Below are positions 15,775 through 24,274 of a stretch of DNA of 64,000 nucleotides, piece by piece. Under the pieces are notes generated by a model that worked only from the letters and a program-made list of their open reading frames with translations, searched no databases and had not been told where the DNA came from. The stretch is from Nocardioides thalensis. Its GTDB lineage: Bacteria; Actinomycetota; Actinomycetes; Propionibacteriales; Nocardioidaceae. Position 1 is the stretch's first letter. Each line of letters starts with the position of its first letter. Position numbers and translations under genes: made by a program. The DNA lies in assembly GCF_013410655.1 (NCBI RefSeq), contig NZ_JACCFP010000001.1, positions 2,689,501-2,753,500 on the forward strand. Reading direction: 5' to 3'.

Positions 15775-16420
15775 CGAGGCCCTGCTCGATCGCGTAGCGG
15801 GTCAGCTCGACCCGGTTGTGCATCTGCAGCTTGCGCAGCGTGTTCTGGACGTGGTTCTGCACCGTGCGGTGGGAGAGCACGAGCCGCTCGGCGATCTGCT
15901 TGTAGGAGAGCCCCTTCGCGACCATCTTGAGGATCTCCGTCTCGCGCTCGGTCAGCTGCTCCCCCGGCGGCGTCGTCGGCTGCTGGATGCGGCGGAACTC
16001 CCCCAGCACCAACCCGGCGAGCCCCGGCGTGAACACGCTGTCGCCGGCGGCGACCCGGCGGACCGCCTCGACCAGCTCCTCGCGGGACGCCGACTTCACC
16101 AGGTAGCCGGTGGCACCGGCCTTCACCGCCTCGAGCACGTCGTCCTGCTCTCCGGAGGCCGACAGGATCAGCACCCGCGCCGACGGGTCGGCCTGGAGCA
16201 CCGTCGCGGTGACCTCGACGCCGTTGGGCGGCGGGATCTGGAGGTCGAGCACGACGACCTGCGGGCGAGCAGCGGCCGCCCGGTTGATCGCCTCCGTGCC
16301 CGTCGCCGCGGTCGCGACCACGGTGAACCCGGCCGCCTCGAGGTCGCGCTCCACGGCCTCGCGCCACATCGGGTGGTCGTCGACCACCATCACCCGCACC
16401 CGGGCCGGCGCATCCGTCAT
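15767..16420 (-). CDS. LuxR/NarL-type response regulator, probable MacR-like partner of the MacS kinase
   Basis: This 217-residue two-domain regulator has a receiver (residues 8-125) with acidic pocket D14/D15, phosphoacceptor D59 (VVVLDLQIP), S/T switch S87 region and K109 (YLVKS), and a LuxR helix-turn-helix (about 152-212: LTERETEILKMVAKGLSYKQIAERLVLSHRTVQNHVQNTLRKL). It should be phosphorylated by a histidine kinase; the nearest orphan is the MacS-like kinase at 20099-21229 on the same strand. A TAGGGT box 6 nt before the ATG gives it its own leaderless promoter, separate from the LuxR ATPase gene upstream. Confidence 0.92.
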   Translation of the reverse strand: MTDAPARVRVMVVDDHPMWREAVERDLEAAGFTVVATAATGTEAINRAAAARPQVVVLDLQIPPPNGVEVTATVLQADPSARVLILSASGEQDDVLEAVKAGATGYLVKSASREELVEAVRRVAAGDSVFTPGLAGLVLGEFRRIQQPTTPPGEQLTERETEILKMVAKGLSYKQIAERLVLSHRTVQNHVQNTLRKLQMHNRVELTRYAIEQGLDG

Positions 16421-16426
16421 GGGCCG

Positions 16427-16432
16427 ACCCTA
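16427..16432 (-). promoter_or_regulatory. -10 box of a probable leaderless promoter for the response regulator
   Basis: On the minus strand TAGGGT stands 6 nt before the ATG at 16420. It falls in the 29-bp gap after the LuxR ATPase gene. Confidence 0.6.
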
Positions 16433-16449
16433 TCGAGGAGCGGGACTCC

Positions 16450-19317
16450 TCAGACCAGGTTGGCGCGCCGCGCGATCGCGGCGGCCTCGGTGCGGTTGGC
16501 CGCGCCGAGCTTGGCGATGATGCGCGAGACGTGCACGCTCGCGGTCTTCGGCGACATGAACAGCTCGCCCGCGATCTGCTCGTTGGTGCGTCCCTCGGAC
16601 AGCAACGCGAGCACCTCGGTCTCCCGGGCGGTCAGTACGCCGGCCGCGGCTTCCGCACCACGAGGGCCCGACGCCAGCCGGCCGAGCCGGAGGAGCTCCT
16701 CGACCTGCGCGGCCAGGGGCGCGGCGCCCAGCCGCCGCGCGACGGCCGCGGCCTCCTGCCCCGTACGGCGGGCCGCGTCGCGCTCGCCCGCTGCCAGCTG
16801 TGCCTCGGCCAGCCCGACGCGGGCGACGGCCGCGTCGTGGACGTGGTCGATCCTCTCCCAGGCAGCCACGGCGCCCTCGAACAGTGACAGCGCCTCCTCG
16901 CCGCGGAACCGCGCGACCTGGGCGTCGACCTCCACGCTCCATGCCTCGCCGAGGCCGCCCCAGCGCTGGAGCCGCGCGGCGATCGCCTCGATCGTCGCGA
17001 CGTGCTCCTCGGCGGCGGGCCGGTCGGCCGGATCGGGCGAGCGGACGGCCGCGTCGGCCTCCACCCGGATCGCGCTGACCACGATCGGCCAGAGCCGGTC
17101 GGTGAAGCCGACGGGGTCGGGGTGTGACCAGGGCTCGGCCAGGAGGCGGCGCATCTCGGTGAGGTCGCCCTGGTGCGCCGCGTGCACGGCGAGCAGGTAG
17201 CACAGCGACACCGCGTCGGACCCGCCCGGCGTGGGGTGAGCCAGGTCGTGGCGGAACACCTCGGGGTCGTCGAGGCGTCCGGTGGTGAGCAGCTGGAGCT
17301 CCCCGAGGCGCACCTCGCCGAGCGTCACGCCCGGACCCCAGAACGGACGACTGGTCGTGATCAGCTCGCGCACCCGCTCCCACTCGCCGGTGCGCAGCCA
17401 GGAGTAGCAGGCGTTCTCGACGATGTGCTCGAACGCGGGCCCCACGCTGCGCGGGTCGGCGACCCGCGCCATCGCCCGCTCCGCGGCGGCGAGGGCCTCA
17501 CGGTGCCTGCCCTGGATGGCGAGGCAGTAGACGAGGTTGCCGTCGAGCCGCCACACGCCGTAGGACATCGCGACCGGCCGGCGGAGGAACCGCTCCAGCC
17601 CGTCGCTGGCGCCCGCCGGGTCGCCGCGGGCCGCCATCCGCCACGACCAGATCGCCCAGGCGTTGACCAGGCCGTGCTCGTAGCCGAGCTCCTCGGCGGC
17701 AGCCGTCATGTCCTCCAGCAGAGCGTCGGCGACCGGGTCGTCGGCGGCGTAGAAGCTCGCGATGGCGGCGATCGCGTCGATCGTGAGCCGGTCGGGCGCG
17801 ATGCTGCGCAGCGCGACGAGCCACTCGTCGCGGAGCTCGGTGCTGAGAGCCTGCATCGACGGCAGGTCGCCCTTCGCCGGGAGCAGCGAGAGGCGCGCGA
17901 GCTCGATCGCGGCGGTCTCGGCCTCGTCCTGGGCCGTCGCCGCCCAGCCATCGAGCCGCGCGATGTACTCGCCGGTCTCGAGCGCGCCGTAGCCGACCTG
18001 GATGGCCTCGGCGAGCACGTCGTGCCGCGTGAGGCCCATGGCCTCGAGGCTCTCGGTGGCCCTGGGCCACAGCTCGAGCATCCGCGCCCACAGGTCGAGC
18101 TCGACGCGGGCCGCGCCCGCGCGGGCCGCGGCGCCCGTCGCCGCGGCCGCCGCGACCGCCGCCTCCTCGGGGTCGTCGGCCTGCGCCCAGTGGTGGGCCG
18201 ACGCGAGCAGCGCCGGGTCGGTCGCGATCAGCCCCGCGTGGTCGCGGATCGCCTGCGCCCACCTCCGGTGCCAGCCGCGGCGCGCGACCGGTGGGATCGA
18301 GCGGTCGGCGGCGTCGCGCAGGAGGGCGTGCCGGAAGCGGAAGCCGTCGCCGCCGCGGTCCTCCTCGAGGATCCCGGCGGAGATCGCGTCGAGCACGGCC
18401 TCGTCGAGCTCCTCGGCGGGCAGGTCGAGCACCGTCTCGAGGAGCACGTGGTGCAGGTGCCCGTCGCCGAGCGCGGCGGCCTCGACCAGTCGGCGGCCGG
18501 ACCCCGAGAGCGACCCGAGCCGGGCGCCGGCCACCGACTCCACCGTCGAGAGGCCGGAGCGGCCGCGCGCGGCGGCCAGCTCCTCGACCACGAACGGGAT
18601 GCCGTCTCCGACGTCGATGATCTTGCGCGCCACGTCGACAGGCAGCGGCTCGTCGACGAGCGAGGCGAGCTGCCGCCGTACGTCGTCGTCCCCGAGACGG
18701 TCGACGCGCACGACCTCGGTCGCGGGCAGCCGGACGAGCCCGTCGACGTACGCCGTCAGCTCGGCGACCCGGACCGCGGGCACCGCCGGGTCGTCGGTGC
18801 GGACCGTCGTCACCAGGAGCAGGCGCCCGCCGGAGCCGCGGGCGAGGATGCTGACGAGGTCGCGGGTGGCGGCGTCGGCCCAATGGAGGTCCTCGACCAC
18901 CCAGCAGACCAGCTCGTCGGCCGCCAGCCGCTCGACGAGCGCGATGACGCCCGACATCAACCGCGCCCGGTCGGAGGTGCCGTCGTCCGCCACACCGGGC
19001 AGCAGCGGCGCGAGCGCCCGCTGCTCGCCGGCGCCGAGCGCGTCGGCGCCACGCTTGCGCCGAAGGTCACGCAGGGTGTCGGCGACCGGGCCGAAGGGCA
19101 GGTCGCCGGAGGACAGGTCGACGCCGTGCCCGACGAGCACGAGTGCGTCATCGAGCCGGTCGGTGAGCTCGCGCACCAGTCGGCTCTTGCCGATGCCGGC
19201 CTCTCCCGTCACCAGCACGAGGACCGGGTCGCCCGAGCGCGCACGATCAGCCGCGTCGAGGAGCCTCGAGATCTCCTCGTCGCGGCCGACCATGACCTGG
19301 CTGCGGTTGCGTGCCAC
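16450..19317 (-). CDS. Large ATP-binding LuxR-family (LAL) transcriptional regulator
   Basis: The 955-residue protein begins with an AAA-type ATPase: VGRDEEISRLLDAADRARSG, Walker A TGEAGIGKSRL (K44), and Walker B-like CWVVEDLHWADAAT (about 137-150). The middle (about 350-880) is helical and TPR-like. The last 65 residues are a LuxR helix-turn-helix (LTARETEVLALLSEGRTNEQIAGELFMSPKTASVHVSRI). LAL regulators sense an inducer through the central region and activate nearby or pathway genes; neither inducer nor targets can be read here. The GTG at 19317 has GACGAT 6 nt upstream, compatible with a leaderless start. It sits between the MacS-like kinase block and the response regulator. Confidence 0.92.
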   Translation of the reverse strand: MARNRSQVMVGRDEEISRLLDAADRARSGDPVLVLVTGEAGIGKSRLVRELTDRLDDALVLVGHGVDLSSGDLPFGPVADTLRDLRRKRGADALGAGEQRALAPLLPGVADDGTSDRARLMSGVIALVERLAADELVCWVVEDLHWADAATRDLVSILARGSGGRLLLVTTVRTDDPAVPAVRVAELTAYVDGLVRLPATEVVRVDRLGDDDVRRQLASLVDEPLPVDVARKIIDVGDGIPFVVEELAAARGRSGLSTVESVAGARLGSLSGSGRRLVEAAALGDGHLHHVLLETVLDLPAEELDEAVLDAISAGILEEDRGGDGFRFRHALLRDAADRSIPPVARRGWHRRWAQAIRDHAGLIATDPALLASAHHWAQADDPEEAAVAAAAATGAAARAGAARVELDLWARMLELWPRATESLEAMGLTRHDVLAEAIQVGYGALETGEYIARLDGWAATAQDEAETAAIELARLSLLPAKGDLPSMQALSTELRDEWLVALRSIAPDRLTIDAIAAIASFYAADDPVADALLEDMTAAAEELGYEHGLVNAWAIWSWRMAARGDPAGASDGLERFLRRPVAMSYGVWRLDGNLVYCLAIQGRHREALAAAERAMARVADPRSVGPAFEHIVENACYSWLRTGEWERVRELITTSRPFWGPGVTLGEVRLGELQLLTTGRLDDPEVFRHDLAHPTPGGSDAVSLCYLLAVHAAHQGDLTEMRRLLAEPWSHPDPVGFTDRLWPIVVSAIRVEADAAVRSPDPADRPAAEEHVATIEAIAARLQRWGGLGEAWSVEVDAQVARFRGEEALSLFEGAVAAWERIDHVHDAAVARVGLAEAQLAAGERDAARRTGQEAAAVARRLGAAPLAAQVEELLRLGRLASGPRGAEAAAGVLTARETEVLALLSEGRTNEQIAGELFMSPKTASVHVSRIIAKLGAANRTEAAAIARRANLV

Positions 19318-19357
19318 GCGCCGATCGTCGCAGGTGCGACCGTCCGCCGCATGGGGT

Positions 19358-19501
19358 TCAGAGGTCCGCGGCGGCGCGGTTCGCCCGGGGCGTGCGCCGC
19401 GACAGGCGGCGGGCCAGCCGCCGCTCGGCGGAGGCGCGGACGAGCTCCTCCTGGCGCTGGGCGGCGATGACCTGGGCGACGTACGGCGAGGTGGCGTGCA
19501 T
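19358..19501 (-). CDS. 47-residue basic/amphipathic small protein
   Basis: A short gene reads MHATSPYVAQVIAAQRQEEL at its start and ends in RRTPRANRAAADL. AGGAG lies 7 nt before the ATG, the stop is TGA at 19358-19360, and the composition (Ala, Arg, Glu, Gln heptads) predicts one amphipathic helix with a basic C-terminal half. It sits 40 bp before the LuxR ATPase gene and 97 bp after the flavin-reductase-like gene, on the same strand. Similar tiny proteins with this opening are common in actinobacteria as far as I recall, but no function is known to me. Confidence 0.7.
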   Translation of the reverse strand: MHATSPYVAQVIAAQRQEELVRASAERRLARRLSRRTPRANRAAADL

Positions 19502-19598
19502 GGCGGGCTCCTGGTGCAGGTGATGGGTCGTTCTCACACCAGGGACGTTCGTCGTAAGAGCCGGCTGAGGAATCCGCCGAACTCCTCATCTTGCGGTC

Positions 19599-20102
19599 TT
19601 ATCCCCGCTGGAACCGCCCGCGCCGGTGCAGCAGCGGCGCCTCGTCGTCGCCGACCTCGACGCGGTCGATGCGGCAGGTGACCTCGACCGACCAGCCGAC
19701 GTCCCGCTCGTCGACGAGGGTGACGCCGGCCCAGGTGTCGGCGGACGCGAGTCGCGGCCCCCACTCGGTCTGCTCGAACGCCGCCTGGCGGAACGGGCCG
19801 CCCGGCGCCGGGGCCGTGCCGGCGAACGCCTCGGCCAGCTGCCGGTGGCCCCACGACAGCAGCTGTACGACGCCGCGGCCGCTGTCGCGAAGCTCTTCGG
19901 TGAGGTCCGAGTCGGGGTCGAGCAGGGCGAGCACCGCGGGATCCGGCCCGAGCGCCACCATCAGCGAGGTGACCGTGAGGCCGGCCCGGGTCGCACCGTC
20001 GCCGGCGGCCCAGAGCGTCACCGCTCCCCCGGTGCGGCCGCGGAACCGCCGTGCGGGGTCGGGCTCGGCGTCGGCGAACGGGTGGGAGCTGTGGATCGTC
20101 AC
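19599..20102 (-). CDS. Flavin reductase-like protein translationally coupled to the MacS kinase
   Basis: The 167-residue protein contains the flavin reductase-like pattern RTGGAVTLWAAGDGATRAGLTVTSLMVALGPDPAVLALLDPDSDLTEELR (about residues 20-70) followed by GVVQLLSWGHRQLAEAFAG. It therefore probably binds FMN; it is shorter than catalytic relatives. The start is the GTG at 20102, which overlaps the TGA of the kinase gene (GTGA), so both are made from one mRNA; earlier starts would lie inside the kinase gene. A flavin protein co-made with a sensor kinase might relay redox state, which is inference. Confidence 0.75.
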   Translation of the reverse strand: MTIHSSHPFADAEPDPARRFRGRTGGAVTLWAAGDGATRAGLTVTSLMVALGPDPAVLALLDPDSDLTEELRDSGRGVVQLLSWGHRQLAEAFAGTAPAPGGPFRQAAFEQTEWGPRLASADTWAGVTLVDERDVGWSVEVTCRIDRVEVGDDEAPLLHRRGRFQRG

Positions 20103-21229
20103 CGCGCTCCTCCTGCCCGCGGCACCACGATCTGCCACTCGGTGCCGAACGATCCGGTGAGCAGCGTCGCCGTACCGCCCAGGTCACGGACCCGCCCGCG
20201 CACCGACTCGCTCACGCCGAGCCGGCCGTCGGCGGCGGCCTCGTCCAACCGGCCCTCGGGGATGCCCGGTCCCTCGTCGCGCACGGACAGCTCCACGTGG
20301 TCGCCGAGGTCCTCGACGAGGACCCACGCGGGTGCGCCCTCGCCGACGTGGCGGGTGACGTTGTCGAGGCAGGCGGTGACCGCGGCAACCACCTCGTCGA
20401 CGGTCGACGCCGGCAGCATGACCGGGCCGCCGGGGACGACGACCTCGACCCCGGGCCGGGCGCCGAGCACGCCGACGGCCGCGGCGAGGTCGGCCTCGCC
20501 CGCCGGACGCGACGCGGCCACGGAGTCCTGGGTGCGGATCAGGGTCCGCAGCGCCTGCTCCTGCTCCCCCGCCAGCCGACCGAGCTCGGCCGCCTCGCCG
20601 CCGAGCTCGCCGCCACGGCGCTGCACCAGGGCGAGCACCTGGAGCACGCCGTCGTGCACGACCCGGGCGAGCCGGGCGCGCTCGGTGGCGGCCGCCGCCT
20701 CCCGCTGGGCGAGGTCGCGCTCGCCGGCCATCTGCTGGAGCGACTCGCACACGAAGCCGACCATGGTGCCGGCGAGCAGGATCAGGAAGACGTTGCCGAA
20801 CTCGTGCTGGCCCGGGTCGGAGCGGACCAGCAGGTCGCAGCCGCCGAGCAGCACGCCCGCCACCGCTCCGCCGCGCCAGCCGAAGCGGATCGCCCACGCG
20901 ATCAGCGCGCCGTTGATCCAGAAGCCCGGGATCGAGGCGTTGAAGTCCGCGCCCTTCACCACCGGCGTGAGCAGCAGCATCGCGAGCGCCAGCCCGAGGT
21001 CGACCACGAGCACGGTCGGCGTACGGCGGTGCGGGGCGCGGTAGAGCGCGATCGAGCCAACGGTCCACGCCGCCATGACCGCGACCGCGGTCCAGCCGAG
21101 CGCGGCACGGTCGAAGCTGTCGCGGTAGATGCTCCAGCCGACGGTGTTGACGAGCACCACGACGCGCAGCACCGCGAGCGCGCGGAACATCCTGCTCTCG
21201 ACGGCGACCGCCGCCGGGGACGCCGTCAT
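20099..21229 (-). CDS. MacS-family sensor histidine kinase
   Basis: The 376-residue kinase has about five membrane segments in residues 15-165, then a dimerisation/phosphoacceptor helix ATERARLARVVHDGVLQVLALV with H192, and an ATPase domain with N-box TACLDNVTRHVG and G-box VRDEGPGIPEG. The ARVVHDGVLQ box is typical of the NarL-like MacS family of actinobacteria, which in Streptomyces acts with a LuxR-type regulator on morphogenesis and antibiotic genes. Here the closest LuxR-type partner is at 15767-16420. The start is ATG 21229; ATG 21190 is an alternative. It follows the acyltransferase gene by 16 bp. Confidence 0.88.
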   Translation of the reverse strand: MTASPAAVAVESRMFRALAVLRVVVLVNTVGWSIYRDSFDRAALGWTAVAVMAAWTVGSIALYRAPHRRTPTVLVVDLGLALAMLLLTPVVKGADFNASIPGFWINGALIAWAIRFGWRGGAVAGVLLGGCDLLVRSDPGQHEFGNVFLILLAGTMVGFVCESLQQMAGERDLAQREAAAATERARLARVVHDGVLQVLALVQRRGGELGGEAAELGRLAGEQEQALRTLIRTQDSVAASRPAGEADLAAAVGVLGARPGVEVVVPGGPVMLPASTVDEVVAAVTACLDNVTRHVGEGAPAWVLVEDLGDHVELSVRDEGPGIPEGRLDEAAADGRLGVSESVRGRVRDLGGTATLLTGSFGTEWQIVVPRAGGAR

Positions 21230-21245
21230 CGACCCGTCGGGACGG

Positions 21246-21971
21246 TCAGGACGCGAGCTTCCGCGGCTCGTCGCCCTCGCCCTTCGAGGCGGCCTTCTTG
21301 GCCTCCTCCTTCGCACGGGTGGCGTACATGTCGACGTACTCCTGGCCGGAGAGCCGCATGATCTCGTACATGATCTCGTCGGTCACCGAGCGCAGGATGA
21401 AGCGGTCGTTCTCCATGCCGGCGTAGCGGCTGAAGTCGAGCGGCTCGCCGAACCGGACGTGCGGCCTGGTCCAACGGCCGAACTTCTTGCCCGGCGGCGC
21501 GACCACGTCGGTGCCGACGACCGCGACGGGGATGACCGGGACGCCGGTCTCGAGGGTGAGCCGGGCGATGCCGGTCTTGCCCCGGTAGAGCTTGCCGTCG
21601 TGCGAGCGGGTGCCCTCGGGGTAGATGCCGAAGACCTCGCCCGCGGCCAGCACCCGCTTCGCCGAGATCAGCGCGCCGGCCGCGGCGTTGGCGCCGGAAC
21701 GGTCGATCGGGATGTTGCCGGTGCCGGAGAAGAACGTCTTCTGCAGCCAGCCCTTGATGCCCGGGCTGGTGAAGTACTCGGCCTTCGCCACGAAGCTGAC
21801 CTTCCGCGGCACGACCAGCGGCATGAACAGCCAGTCGGCATAGGAGAGGTGATTGCTGGCGAGGATCGCCGGCCCCTCGACGGGGACGTTCTCGACGCCT
21901 TCTGCGCGCGGCCGGAACACCAGCTTGAGGAACGGTCCTAGCGCGATGAACTTCAAGAAGTAGTAGAACAA
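21246..21971 (-). CDS. Lysophospholipid acyltransferase family protein (PlsC-like)
   Basis: The 241-residue protein carries the acyltransferase motifs in order: NHLSYADW (H41 and D46, the catalytic H-x4-D), GNIPIDRSG, FGIYPEGTRSHDG and VPVIPVAVVG. Such membrane-bound enzymes move an acyl chain from acyl-CoA or acyl carrier protein to lysophosphatidate in phospholipid synthesis. A basic Lys-rich tail (TRAKEEAKKAASKGEGDEPRK) follows. It is the first gene of the minus-strand run leading into the MacS-like kinase. Confidence 0.9.
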   Translation of the reverse strand: MFYYFLKFIALGPFLKLVFRPRAEGVENVPVEGPAILASNHLSYADWLFMPLVVPRKVSFVAKAEYFTSPGIKGWLQKTFFSGTGNIPIDRSGANAAAGALISAKRVLAAGEVFGIYPEGTRSHDGKLYRGKTGIARLTLETGVPVIPVAVVGTDVVAPPGKKFGRWTRPHVRFGEPLDFSRYAGMENDRFILRSVTDEIMYEIMRLSGQEYVDMYATRAKEEAKKAASKGEGDEPRKLAS

Positions 21972-22068
21972 CGCAGCACCCTTTCCCCGAGACCACCTGG
22001 AGGCAGCCTAGTCCCTCACCCCGCGGGTGCGGCACCGGCCGACGGGTGGACGAGACGAACCTCTGGTG

Positions 22069-22074
22069 CACAAT
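22069..22074 (+). promoter_or_regulatory. -10 box of a probable leaderless promoter for the hydrolase gene
   Basis: CACAAT stands 7 nt before the ATG at 22082, with no ribosome site between. Confidence 0.45.
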
Positions 22075-22081
22075 CGGCGCC

Positions 22082-22858
22082 ATGACCGACGTCAACGCGC
22101 CGCTGTTCGCCGACGCCCGCCCGGAGCTGACCGGCGGACGCCGGATCGGGGTGCTGCTCAGCCACGGGTTCACCGGGTCTCCGGCCTCGATGCGTCCGTG
22201 GGGCGAGCACCTCGCGGCGCAGGGGTACGGCGTCGCCGTACCCCTCCTGCCCGGGCACGGGACCACGTGGCAGGACCTCAACCAGCACACGTGGGCGGAC
22301 TGGTCATCAGCATTGGACGAGGCGTTCGTGAAGCTCCGCGCCGAGCACGACGCCGTCGTCGTCGGCGGCCTGTCCATGGGCGGTGGCCTCGCGCTGCGCG
22401 TCGCGGCTGACCACCCCGACGAGGTCGCCGGGCTGATGCTGGTGAACCCCGCCGTCGCGACCGAGCGGCTCGACGTCAAGCTGCTCCCGCTGCTCAAGCA
22501 CCTGGTGCCGTCGTTCCCGGCGATCGCCAACGACATCAAGAAGCAGGGCGTCGACGAGCACGGCTACTCGCGCACGCCGCTGAAGGCGATCCACTCGCTG
22601 ATCCGCGGGTGGAAGCCGCTGCGGGCCGACCTGCCGCGCGTGACCGCACCGGTGATCTACTTCCGCTCGACCGTCGACAAGGTCGTCGACCACGCCTCGC
22701 AGCCGCTGATCGTCGACGGCGTCTCCTCCACCGACGTCACCGTCGTCCCGCTGGAGGACTCCTTCCACGTCGCGACCCTCGACAACGACGCCCCGATCAT
22801 CTTCGAGCGCTCCTCGGAGTTCGTCGCGCGGGTCACCCACGCGGACGCGACGGCCTGA
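22082..22858 (+). CDS. Alpha/beta hydrolase (carboxylesterase/monoacylglycerol lipase-like)
   Basis: A 258-residue alpha/beta hydrolase. The oxyanion region is LLSHGFTGSP (residues 25-34), the nucleophile elbow is GGLSMGGG with S98, the acid is probably D199 (STVDKVVD) and the base is H229 (EDSFHVATLD). The short cap region and the sequence YGVAVPLLPGHGTTWQDLNQHTWADW match the esterase/lipase group that includes monoacylglycerol lipases. It is cytosolic (no signal peptide). The leaderless-type -10 box supports the ATG at 22082 rather than one 12 codons upstream. Confidence 0.88.
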   Translation: MTDVNAPLFADARPELTGGRRIGVLLSHGFTGSPASMRPWGEHLAAQGYGVAVPLLPGHGTTWQDLNQHTWADWSSALDEAFVKLRAEHDAVVVGGLSMGGGLALRVAADHPDEVAGLMLVNPAVATERLDVKLLPLLKHLVPSFPAIANDIKKQGVDEHGYSRTPLKAIHSLIRGWKPLRADLPRVTAPVIYFRSTVDKVVDHASQPLIVDGVSSTDVTVVPLEDSFHVATLDNDAPIIFERSSEFVARVTHADATA

Positions 22859-22868
22859 CCCCACGACG

Positions 22869-22874
22869 TACCCT
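22869..22874 (+). promoter_or_regulatory. -10 box of a probable leaderless promoter for the small membrane protein gene
   Basis: TACCCT is followed by 6 nt and the GTG at 22881. It lies in the 22-bp gap after the hydrolase gene. Confidence 0.5.
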
Positions 22875-22880
22875 GAGAGG

Positions 22881-23288
22881 GTGCAGCGGGACGAGGACCG
22901 CGACGACGCCGCGTGGCGGGCGATCGTCGACAACTACGGCGACCGGGCCGAGCTCGGGCCGGAGCATCCGGCCGCGCCCACGCGGCCGGAGCCGGAGCCG
23001 TCGTGGGACGACGACCACGACGAGCCAGAGCCTCTCCACGACCCGGACGACGCGTTCGTGCCGCCTCCGACGCCGCCGATCCCCCGGCCGCCCAACGACC
23101 GGCTGCTCGCCTGGATCGGGATCTTCGGGACCCCGGTCCTCGTCGTCGTGCTGGTGGCGCTGCGGATCACCATCCCCGGCTGGGCCGGCCTTCTGCTCGC
23201 CGTCGCGTTCGTCGGAGGCTTCCTGTACCTGGTGACGCGCTCGCCGCGGTCGCCCAGGGACCCCTGGGACGACGGCGCCCGCGTGTGA
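22881..23288 (+). CDS. Acidic linker plus two-helix membrane protein, unrecognised
   Basis: The 135-residue protein has an acidic, proline-rich N-terminal half (EPEPSWDDDHDEPEPLHDPDD, then PPPTPPIPRPPN) and two hydrophobic segments (about 76-95 and 98-117) before a short basic tail. It resembles small DUF-type actinobacterial membrane proteins, but I cannot name a family. The last 122 bp overlap, on the opposite strand, the 3' end of the ROK gene. The membrane helices lie partly inside that overlap, so this frame looks genuinely coding there. Confidence 0.65.
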   Translation: MQRDEDRDDAAWRAIVDNYGDRAELGPEHPAAPTRPEPEPSWDDDHDEPEPLHDPDDAFVPPPTPPIPRPPNDRLLAWIGIFGTPVLVVVLVALRITIPGWAGLLLAVAFVGGFLYLVTRSPRSPRDPWDDGARV

Positions 23289-24261
23289 CGGCACGCACCA
23301 GCAGCGCTGCGCCCACCGCCCCGGCCTCGGGCCCGAACTTCGCCGCGACGATCGGCGGCACCGCGCGATAGGCCGTGCCCTGGAGCGACTCGGCGAGCAT
23401 CCGGCGCGCGGGGTCGAGCAGCAGGTCGCCGTCGCTGGAGACGCCGCCGCCGACGATCACCCGCTCCGGGTCCAGCGCGGAGACCAGGCCCGCGAGCCCG
23501 GTGCCGAGCCACTCGCCGATGCCGGCGATCGCGTCGCGCGCGGTCTCGTCGCCGGCGCGCGCCATCGCGGCGACGTCCTTGCCGACGACGTCGGGCCCCA
23601 GCGTCAGCCGTACGGCGCGCTCGAGTGCCCGCCCGCTGCAGTACTGCTCCCAGCAGCCCCGGAGCCCGCACTCGCACGGCCGTCCGTCCGGCACCACCCG
23701 CATGTGGCCGAACTCCCCGGCGAAGCCGTGGTGGCCGTGGACGACCTGCCCGCCGATGATGACGGCGCCGCCGATGCCGGTGCCGACGGTGACCATCAGG
23801 GCCGAGGAGGCGCCACGGGCGGCGCCGGCCACGATCTCGGCGTACGCCGCGCAGTTGGCGTCGTTGTCGATCACGACGCTCGGGCCGTGCCGCAGCAGCG
23901 CCGGCAGCGGTGTGCGGCCGGCCCGCTGGGTGCCGAGCCCCGGCTTTCGGAGGTGCTCGGCGAGCCGCGACTCCAGGCGGTCGCGCACGGGGGCGTCGCG
24001 CCAGGGCACGTGCGCGCCGAACATCACCCGGCCGCGACGCGCGTCGACGAGGCCGGCGGCGGAGACGCCGACCATCTCGATGGGTCGCCCGTCGGCGAGG
24101 TCGAGCACCGCACCGACGACGGCGTCCTCGACCGCGGTGTCGGAGGCCTCGCGCCCGGGCATCGGCCGCTGCGCCGTACGGACCGGGGCCACGTCGGGCC
24201 CGGCGAACGGGAGCTCGACCGCCAGCACCTTGGTGCCGCCGACGTCGACGCCTACGAGCAC
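23167..24261 (-). CDS. ROK family sugar kinase or regulator-like protein
   Basis: The 364-residue protein has the ROK signatures: phosphate-binding VGVDVGGTKVLAVELP, VIDNDANCAAYAE, MVTVGTGIGGAVIIGG, the zinc site CECGLRGCWEQYCSG and VIVGGGVSSDGDLLLDP. There is no N-terminal helix-turn-helix, so it is a kinase type rather than a repressor. The GTG at 24261 has GGAG 8 nt upstream, overlapping the stop of the glucokinase gene 13 bp away. A roughly 40-residue Arg-rich extension (VTRGRRRPRGPWAT...) exceeds the usual end and corresponds to the region overlapping the opposite gene. The sugar is unknown. Confidence 0.88.
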   Translation of the reverse strand: MLVGVDVGGTKVLAVELPFAGPDVAPVRTAQRPMPGREASDTAVEDAVVGAVLDLADGRPIEMVGVSAAGLVDARRGRVMFGAHVPWRDAPVRDRLESRLAEHLRKPGLGTQRAGRTPLPALLRHGPSVVIDNDANCAAYAEIVAGAARGASSALMVTVGTGIGGAVIIGGQVVHGHHGFAGEFGHMRVVPDGRPCECGLRGCWEQYCSGRALERAVRLTLGPDVVGKDVAAMARAGDETARDAIAGIGEWLGTGLAGLVSALDPERVIVGGGVSSDGDLLLDPARRMLAESLQGTAYRAVPPIVAAKFGPEAGAVGAALLVRAVTRGRRRPRGPWATAASASPGTGSLRRTRRRAEGRPSRGW

Positions 24262-24274
24262 AGCGACGGCTCCG

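Noticed and set aside
17173..19470. A very long open frame on the plus strand through the LuxR ATPase gene, and similar long antisense frames across the window
   Set aside because: They arise from the GC-rich third positions of genuine genes on the other strand; their translations are Arg/Gly/Asp-rich without domains or ribosome sites.
19599..20138. A start of the flavin-reductase-like gene upstream of 20102
   Set aside because: It would lie inside the kinase gene, and GTG 20102 forms a clean start/stop overlap with it.
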